This document shows positions 56,381 to 64,000 of a stretch of 64,000 bases of DNA, one piece after another (position 1 is the stretch's first letter; each line of letters starts with the position of its first letter). The DNA is taken from assembly GCA_012934845.2 (NCBI GenBank), contig WNNJ02001215.1:62001-126000 (forward strand), given 5' to 3'. The notes beneath the pieces were generated by a model that ran no database searches, was not told where the DNA came from, and worked only from the letters and a program-made list of their open reading frames with translations. Made by a program: the position numbers and the translations under genes. The DNA is from Pomphorhynchus laevis. Taxonomy: Eukaryota > Acanthocephala > Palaeacanthocephala > Echinorhynchida > Pomphorhynchidae.

Positions 56381-56427
56381 GGACCGAAACACGAAATGTA
56401 GGCGTGGGCTCACTGCTGATGAGGTCC
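56381..56427 (+). ncRNA. Possible permuted hammerhead ribozyme
   Basis: GGACC-GAAAC (56,381-56,390) is followed by CTGATGA-GGTCC (56,416-56,427). Stem II (GGACC / GGTCC) pairs perfectly over five bases, G-C closed as in real hammerheads. Between the boxes ACA-CGAAA-TGT can form stem III, and GTA at 56,398-56,400 could be the cleavage triplet. Stem I (CGTG with CAC-T-G) is imperfect. The order GAAA before CTGATGA means that stem II is the open end. Confidence 0.4.
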
Positions 56428-56444
56428 ATCCACGCTGATTGTAG

Positions 56445-56510
56445 TGTACAGTTATGCTGATAGGATTCAAAAACAAGCACACGAGGATAATATCAAACCG
56501 ACCACTGAAA
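56445..56510 (-). repeat. Right arm of the inverted repeat around the LINE-B copy
   Basis: Read on the minus strand: TTTCAGTGGTCGGTTTGATA, then TTATCCTCGTGTG and GAATCCTATCAGCATAACTG. It matches the left arm at 51,999 with a few changes and three extra bases. Confidence 0.75.
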
Positions 56511-57374
56511 AAAAGCTATATTACTCACATGAACTAAATTGATTTTATTAATTGCCATGCTAATCATGCCAATTCGTTTGTTTACTGTAGAGACTTATTG
56601 ATTCGCATAATTTTATCGGTACATCTCTTATTCAGCAAATATAATAATCTTACCCCAGATTATTATAGCAAATTTGAAGAATGACATTTTCGTTTAATTG
56701 GATTTTATCAAGTTGTCAGATTCTTATACAAGTTAGTTTCGTGTTCGTTCAAATATTTCTTATAACCTTCATTTAAAAACGAAATATTTATTTTCATTGC
56801 AAAGTACTTGCAATGAAAACCGATTTGAGTGAGTACAGATTCAATTGAATACATGTTGTAGTGAACATTTTATTTATCAGAACTAATAAAACAGAATCAT
56901 GTAATCTAATGTTTGGTCATATTTTTCTCTGTTCAAATTCCAATGTTTTAATTAGATTTATCAGAAATAAAAAAAACGAGACACGATTGGTGTTAGTTAA
57001 TTATCTTTCATGGAAATCATTCCATCGACCGAATTTCACACAATTTCAAACAATGAAAATCTATTCCAATCCCGTCTCAACGACTAAATATTGAAAATCG
57101 TCATTATGTTGGTTCGGGAATAAAACAGTTGTTAGTCGACGTAATCATCGAACGCAGTCGATCACAATGACGTAAACAAGTTTATCGAGACGGAAAAGTC
57201 ATCGCCGTCTTGTAGGAGATTACTTGCAGCCCGTTAATATATTTACTGTATTTGACGTTCATATAATGCCTCGAATTACCGATATAATTGATATCATATC
57301 GGTCAAAAACGTATTTAGTACTTTCGATCCAATGACGCATATGAATAAATAACGCTAAGAGAGGATCCACATCG
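56511..57374. other. AT-rich, no gene seen
   Basis: Plus frame 56,861-57,094 and minus frame 57,370-57,182 are open for 62-77 codons without any family resemblance I can name. Confidence 0.4.
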
Positions 57375-59720
57375 AAATCAAATTGTCTCTCTTTCAGGAG
57401 ACGCGTTCTATCCGTCTACCCCAGGACATTACTCGATTTATCACAAAGCATATATATACACACTTCACTCCGTACATAACTTATCCCTACTCCTCTTCAT
57501 CTCAAGGTATTTTAGCCATAATTAAATGCTTCTTGAGGACATCCGTCTTATTGAACTTCTCGTGCCCAGCCATGTATTGTTTAGTTATAGCACTTGTCAA
57601 GAACGGTAAACGCATCAGCCAAGTTAATATATACATCTGGCCGGGAGAGATTCACAAGAACCGTGACCTCCTGGTCCGTATTTTAGGTAGTTACTACGAC
57701 ATGTTACTCGATGACTTCAACGACATAACTGGTCGTTGAATTAATGCAGCACTCCGCAGAGCCATGAACGATTATCTTATTCACAAACCACCAACCCTAC
57801 CTTTCATTGCTCAACAACAAACTCTTTCCTCGACATTTTACTGCTACATATGACTTGGCTGTAAAAGCCCATCTGCACTGAGCAGTCGCACCAACAACTG
57901 ACCACCTCATGACCTAATACGCTGGCGGCTGGTGGAAGATACGTTGCTTAGAAGGAGGTTTTACTTTAATTCAATTAGAGTGTCCTTCTTTCAGGCAGCT
58001 ATCCAACTCTTCCTTAGGATAGGGAATTAAAGTTTGACCTGATTTAATTCCTACTTATCTTCGCAATCTACCGGTATACTTTCGACTACCTACAAAGGTC
58101 GCATTTACAGTCCCACCCCGGCAAAACTCAAGATCCTAGCTAAAATGCTACACCTTCCCAATCTCTCTGATTCCTTCAGACAGGTTCTCTCAAATGAATA
58201 CTAGAGTACTAGATATTGGCTCCAGCTGAGTAGGGACAAGACGAGTACTCCTCGTTTTAGTTCCTTTCAGGCTTTTTTCTGGAAGATATTCAAAAAGTAA
58301 AAAAATATCTGCTGGCGGGAGAGGTCATCGGGGTTGATCAATAGTTTATGCCTTGATAAAGTTTTGGAGGAGTCACTAACCATGTATAACTATGGAACCA
58401 CGCTTTCTCCCCAACCCATCCAGCCTTGGAATGACTTTATGAGCAGGGATTTATCTGTTACGGATATTCTTAACTCTTTGGGCCCACTTTCGGGTACCTT
58501 CAAAACCGTCGCTGCACTCTCTTCTCGGACTTGTCATCTTTTGACAGCTAACCAAAGAAGAGAAGTGGCCGTCGCAATGCTGTTAGCATCACCATCCGAT
58601 GTAGCCAATATATACATCAACATTAGCCGGAGAATATTTTTACCTAAGCGAAATCCGGTTTCTTGTTCTAGAAACCTGCGACCCATTTCAATTCAAAATT
58701 TCCTCATCTCCATCTACGAAAAAGCGCTTGCGCGTAGAATCCGCTATCGTTTAAGTAAGCGTAATTTGATCTCATCGAGTTATCATGGTTTTGTCAAATG
58801 TCGTTCGGTCTATTCAGCAATTAGTAAAATGCATCAGTTTTGTCGAGATAACAGTCATCGGTTTGTTGTGGCTGTTTTTCTTGCTTTTTTGCTGCATTTG
58901 ACCGGATCTTCATTCACTTCGTTATCTCCTCTCTCAGGTCCCTTGGGCTGTCCGCGAGAATTGTTAACAAGGTGGAAATTTTGTTGTACACTAAGCGGTT
59001 CTATTATGAAGATGACCCTGATGCACGTAGTTCTATCCTTTTACAGGTGTGCCTCAAGTTACATCAGTAACTTGAGGCACATCAGTTACACAGTTCCAAT
59101 CTTATTTCTACTCCAATAAATCGCAGGTTGTAGTCTTTCATGGTGCTTCTGCCACCAAAAAGAAGCTTAACAGACCTGTACTCTCAGCACTCTCCTCCAT
59201 TTTGCAGCCTCAACCACTCCCCATCTCCACGAGTCGAGTAAAATATCCGGGGTTCGCTGTTATGGTGAATTGGTCGACGAAAGGTGACTGGATAGACTTT
59301 AACGTATGTTGAAGAGGGCCTTGTGGACTCTGAACCGAGCCCAGCATCTGTCATTGAATGGGAAAGCTCAAGTACGCATTTGGGGTACTTGGGCTATCCC
59401 GGGATTAGTCTTCTTCTCTAGAGGACCTCCTATAGAGCAAAGACTAAGGTTTTTCAAGCTCCTCATCTCTAGATTACCGACTATAGTCCGCATCGACTGG
59501 ACTCTTAGGGGTTGAAAAACACCGAATGGTTTAGTCGGAAGGTGCCGCGCTGGTGCGGCCGGGAGGCTCATATCCTTCTGAACCTTAGACCATGAGTATT
59601 GTAGAGGATGATATAAAAGTCGTCGGCAAGAATAGAGAAGTGCGTACTACTTGAACGCGGTTTTGTATTGCTGTTTGTTACTTCTTATCGGTTGTATTGT
59701 TAATAAAACCTTATTTATTC
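57375..59720 (+). mobile_element. LINE-B copy, 5'-truncated
   Basis: Starts inside the endonuclease (FQETRSIRLPQDITRFITKH; the catalytic QE of the family is kept here) and runs through the RT (58,334-59,119: FLPKRNPVSCSRNLRPISIQ, RNLISSSYHGFVKCRSVY) to the 3' tail with RAQHLSLNGKAQVRIWGTWA near 59,340 and a terminal AATAAAACC near 59,700. The YADD region is lost: the text jumps at about 59,040-59,110 from the pre-motif-C part to the 3' region, with an inserted short palindrome (GTAACTTGAGGCAC near 59,070). The 5' truncation fits normal LINE insertion. Confidence 0.85.
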
Positions 59721-59989
59721 ATGAAGAATTCTGCTCAAAGTTTCAATAACTTAGATTGATAATCATCAAGATTTTGAAGGAACTTTTCTGAATGGGGAAA
59801 TCCAAGCATATCACGAACTAGAGAACTACAAGAAACAAGTTGTGTCAATAAGGCTACCACTGTTCAGAACACTTTGATGATATCCCAAGCGTGTGCTTTA
59901 CAAATATTCACATTTATTTATTTATTTTAAGAGAGTCTGTACCTTTTAGATCATCCTAGAAAGCTTGTATTTTATAGGGGATAATAGAA

Positions 59990-60720
59990 AACAATATGAC
60001 TTTGATAAAAACAAAGGGTGCCTTTAAAAGGAAATACCTTGGTTACTTACTAGTACATGCAGTTTGTATAGCCATTTTTGAGTCTCTAAGTTCGAAGTGC
60101 AGCGCCAACAATCAGCGAAACGAAAAAGGTACAACAATATATTTGTAACTTTGCAGATTTCTAACGGCTTACTCTTTAACTAGATGATCATTTCGACCAA
60201 GGTGACCACCTCTACGAAATTTCAATACATTAGTTTTATCCGTGTTAATGTTTGTTTTTCGTATTGCAACGTATTACGCTTAGTGCTAATAAGGAGTGTT
60301 TTATGGCGTTAACTTAATAGACATAATCGCGTAGTCATTAGCGTGAAAACCCGATCAATTAACGTTGTTTCGTGACGTAATTAAGATGAAAGGTTCATGA
60401 GGAAGAAAGAAAAGTTAAGCAGGCTGAGCTGGTCAACTTTGTTATTGACAATGGTTCTGATTGTTTCAAACCATATGACATGCACGAAGAGCTCGGTTGT
60501 TATATCACCTCTAACATATAAAAATGCCCAGATATCAAAGTTTTTTCACCGATTTCGTAAGTAGTAAGCGTATATTATATTCAAGAAATCGAAAGCTTTT
60601 TGGAAATCTACGAATTCAATACAAAGAGACGATCAAATGCTGAAGCAATTGAGTTTACAATCGATAAATAAATCAAATGCTTGATTCATTTTAAGAACAT
60701 CTGCATAGATGGAGAAGACT
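59990..60720 (-). mobile_element. LINE reverse-transcriptase fragment, old
   Basis: On the minus strand CIEFVDFQKAFDFL (motif A region) is readable near 60,610, and further on KTNVLKFRRGGHLGRN, a run found after motif C in several LINE groups. The rest is eroded. The family is uncertain. Confidence 0.6.
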
Positions 60721-60956
60721 GCTAGGTTGAAATTTCGACTAATGCCATTTAATTTAATGTTAACCATATGATAAAATTTTATATTGTTGTAATAGTCAGT
60801 TTTTTAATAAACATTTATAACAGCACATAAAAAATGTTGGCAAGCAATAAATTGCAAATAAATGATCTTTACTTGTTCTTAAATATATTATCGGTTATTA
60901 TTTTAAGTTATATCTTCAAGATTCGTATCTTCTTGAAGCCGTGATATCTACAGTGT

Positions 60957-61201
60957 TCATCGGATTGGATAACCAGGCTGGACTGGGTAGCCAGGCTGGA
61001 TTGGGTAGCCAGGTCGAATTGACATAACAGGCTGATTCACACCAACTACTCTTACCATCCGTGGCCGTCTTCTACGTGATGCTTGACTGCTAATGACACC
61101 CGCAAATATAGAACAGAAGGCACACAATCCTAAAAGTGCGATGAATACGAGTGGCACGACAAGCGCGGCTATAAATCGTCTTCTATTGCCATTCGTGTTT
61201 C
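60957..61201 (-). CDS. Last exon of an unidentified one-span membrane protein
   Basis: The minus-strand text TTGTATATTTTAG is a good acceptor; the exon starts at 61,201 in phase 1 and ends at a stop at 60,957-60,959. It encodes NTNGNRRRF, then a hydrophobic run IAALVVPLVFIALLGLCAF and CSIFAGVI (a membrane span with two cysteines), then a basic stretch RRRRPRMVR and three PGYP repeats (RPGYPIQPGYPVQPGYP) at the C-terminus. The order membrane span, basic stop-transfer and proline-tyrosine tail is like that of small adaptor-type membrane proteins of the shisa or CYYR1 kind, but I have no firm family match. The first exon or exons must lie to the right of 61.2 kb. Confidence 0.6.
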
Positions 61202-64000
61202 CTAAAATATACAATTGCCGTATTCTACTGCCAACAATATGTCGATCATATATAGCTAAAAAATATTTAAAAATTATCGTATTATTCCAGATTAGTAAGA
61301 ATTGATCAAGGCTAAACTATCAATTGAGGACTATCTTCGTCTTAATACACTTACAAGTATTTCAATAACCTAACTAATTAATCAATGGAAAACTTTATAA
61401 ATGTAAAAATATATTAAAGATTGTCACTGTTAAATCATTTTTAATAAAATGTGATGTTGTTTATACAGTGCAGAGATAAATTCTAAATTTTTTAAAGAAA
61501 CGACTCAATCCAAGAGAAGCAACACTTTTGCTCTTTTCGGCTCTGTTTTATTTTTTCCCATAAAATGCTAATTAACCAAATTAGCAAAAATCTATGCCAA
61601 CAAATAATATATTTAGCTAATATTTATAGAAACATGACGGAAATTCTAAGAAACAGTTGAATTTGAATTTTCATACGAGTCTTTCTTGTATTCGATGCCC
61701 TCTTTCTTATATTTGATGTGCTAAAATATTGCGTATCTATAATTTGTCGAGCTTAACTAATTTTCAATAAACCGATCGATTTCAACTGTAACAAAACAAT
61801 AATTTCCTGATGAGGAATGTAGATGCTTCAAGAAATTTTATAAATATATCATGATTTTTATTTAAATTTTTGCGGTATTCATATATAATTTTAAAATGTA
61901 TAGTACAAAAATATAATGTATACTGTGATTATATGTAGCTTGAAATTTTAACCTTTTTTTGTATTGTATGGTTTGTTTATAAAAGGTGCTTCTTGCAGTC
62001 TTTTTGCTGCTATTCATTTTAAAAAGTGACTTACTTTAAGTAAAGTATTTTCGTGTTAATATTTACAATTGTAGATAAATATAACCAAGTCAGCCTTGTA
62101 ACCTTATGCAATATTGAAGATGTAGTATTCTCTTTTAAATAGGAATCAAATAATATTATTGCTGGTTTTATATGATAGACAAATTAATTTAACATCCTAA
62201 CTCATTAATACATTTTAGTATTATAACGACACCTATAATTTAAATCTTTAAAAAAATAGCAAATCGTTGTAATCCAAATTTAGATGGAACCACTTTATTA
62301 AGCATTTTTAATGTTATGCTTGTTTACACTTGATATTTTCATATGAATTGTGTTTTAGTCTTTGAATACAATAATCGATTTCAACCATAAACTTAAAATT
62401 GAATTTTACTTTAAACTAGAAATTTTATGCGTGTGTTTCATTCATTAATCATATGTACGTGAAATCCGTCATGCATTATTGAGATCTCTTGCAAACATGT
62501 TTCTTTAAATGCGCACTGATTTAGATTTAATTTGATTTACGTTTCCATTGACTAAGTGTAAGTTTTTGCATTTTTTAAGTCAAATGTTGTCATATACGGA
62601 AGAATTCTGAGCGAATAATGTCATACACGAAAGAATTCTAATAAAGTGTTTTCAGTGAATTTCTTAATTACTTTGAATAATGTTATGCATAAACTGCTCC
62701 AATACATTTTACAGTACTATAATTATTACGTGGAGACCCGCCTGAAAATACACCGCCTAAATAAGCGTCGTATATTTCTCTTTTTAATATTTTGATATTA
62801 TCAAAATCTATTAAATGACTAGTTCTTAATTGATTGGTTCAGCACCTATTAAGATAAATTGTTATTACTTGAATTATTTCAATGTGCTATGGTATGCGCC
62901 TTAAGTGTGTTTTTTTAGTTTGACAATCACTGCATGTAGTTTGTTATATTTTCACGTACAGCTCTCTAGTGTACTGATTTGATTTATGTATTGCAACACA
63001 ATAAATAATTAAATTTGATTTAATTTATTTTATCTATTTGATCCATTGCTCATTTTAAAATAATTCCGAAGGCATTAAATGATTTTGTTGTAAATATGTA
63101 TATGAAATATTATGAAAATTTAAATATTGCCCTCATATGAGTATTATAAAAGGGTTTACTCTTTTGACTATCGAAGTTACCTAAAAAGAAGGAAATAAAT
63201 TTTTAAAGAGAAAATATGTTTGATAATTTAAAATTTGTGATAATTTGAGTTTACAGTATTTATTTTACAATATAATTGCAACCTTAATTCTTATTTAGTC
63301 CTAATTTTTATTTTAACTTATAGCGTTATATTAATAACGCTTTTATATAATGTATACAGTGATTATATGTAGCTTAAAATGTGAATAATATTGTATTCGG
63401 ATCACAATAAATTGTTTTTTTTTGGCGAACCATCCCCGAAAATCAAAACTCTTGAATTTTATTTAAATATTTCGGCTGTTCATGCAGCCCTCTTCAATCT
63501 GAAATTTATGCATTCAATAAGAGTTAGAAATTAAATCAAATAAAATCATAACATTAAAACGAAGACTTGATAACCAGGGATCGTCTAACCCGTATATGAG
63601 TGTGATCGTCTTTGCACCTTCCAGAGTTTATTCTTTATAGTTCGATCAATATTTAGTGGAGAGAGTTTTAAACTCCAATTAGATTTATTCCATTCCATCG
63701 TGTCGTTTGTATTGATGAATAAGGACTATATTCTAGTCTACGATGTAAATATTTTTCCATACTAGATAGCGAAAGACGTGTCGTTTCGTTTCACGACACG
63801 TGCCGTGTTGTATTATTCTTTGTTTGATTTAATTTCTAAAGCGTATCTAATGTATAATTTTCAGATCGTAAAGAGATGCACGAACAGTCGAAATATTTAA
63901 ATAAAATTCAAGGATTTTAATTCTCGGTGATGGTTTGTAAAACAACAATAGATGAATATGCTAACATTTGCCAATTTGATCCGTTACTGTTTATGTATAT
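61202..64000. other. AT-rich, no gene seen
   Basis: Probably intron or upstream sequence of the minus-strand gene above. I found no upstream exon that could be joined with confidence, and no repeat of note apart from short shared text (TATAGTGATTATATGTAGCTT-like) near 61,925 and 63,360. Confidence 0.45.

Noticed and set aside
61900-63400. Short text shared near 61,925 and 63,360 as a terminal repeat pair
   Set aside because: The similarity covers only about 20 AT-rich bases and does not extend.

Overview
This looks like nuclear DNA from an invertebrate animal. It is AT-rich, has spliced genes with GT..AG introns (two of them only 53 and 68 bases long), and carries a dense load of retroelements of animal type: CR1/L2-group LINEs, an I/Jockey/R1-group LINE with zinc-knuckle ORF1 (called LINE-B here), an RTE-like LINE, and at least two kinds of Penelope-like element (PLE). 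I cannot name the phylum from sequence alone; flatworm or another spiralian is a guess. I saw no bacterial operons, CRISPR array, rRNA or tRNA gene, and no capsid- or envelope-bearing element.

Three host genes are supported. (1) A DNAJB12/DNAJB14-type ER-membrane J-protein on the plus strand, from 15,944 to 34,089. I could place seven exons by splice sites, phase and family resemblance: an N-terminal helical region, a J domain with HPD, a membrane segment and a C-terminal DUF1977-like domain. Its introns hold an RTE-like LINE inside a minisatellite, LINE and PLE fragments, and a tandem array with hammerhead-like cores. (2) Exonuclease 1 (EXO1), plus strand, 40,137-41,807, with all seven expected metal-binding acidic residues. 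A serine-rich exon at about 46,569-47,187 with a PCNA-box-like motif may be its 3' part; a cluster of PLE copies lies between them. (3) The last exon of an unidentified minus-strand gene at 60,957-61,201 (one membrane segment, a basic stretch, PGYP repeats).

Layout: 1-15.7 kb is almost all retroelements (LINE-B fragment, CR1 fragment, a nearly complete CR1/L2 LINE, a second CR1/L2 copy cut by a PLE terminal repeat with a hammerhead ribozyme, then a LINE-B copy). 15.9-34.1 kb is the J-protein gene. 34-40 kb is AT-rich with PLE terminal repeats and a decayed PLE. 40.1-47.2 kb is EXO1 with a PLE cluster. 47.9-50.8 kb is a canonical PLE fragment nested in a 256-bp direct repeat, then another PLE copy. 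52-60.7 kb holds two large LINE-B copies and an RT fragment. 60.9-64 kb is the end of the third host gene and AT-rich sequence.

The most interesting signal is a conserved motif of about 100 nt placed 150-165 nt downstream of the reverse transcriptase of the Naiad-like PLE. Five readable copies, on both strands, keep the same set of helices with compensatory changes, including an interleaved (pseudoknot-type) pair. Naiad-type PLEs are reported to lack canonical hammerheads, so this could be an undescribed structured or self-cleaving RNA.
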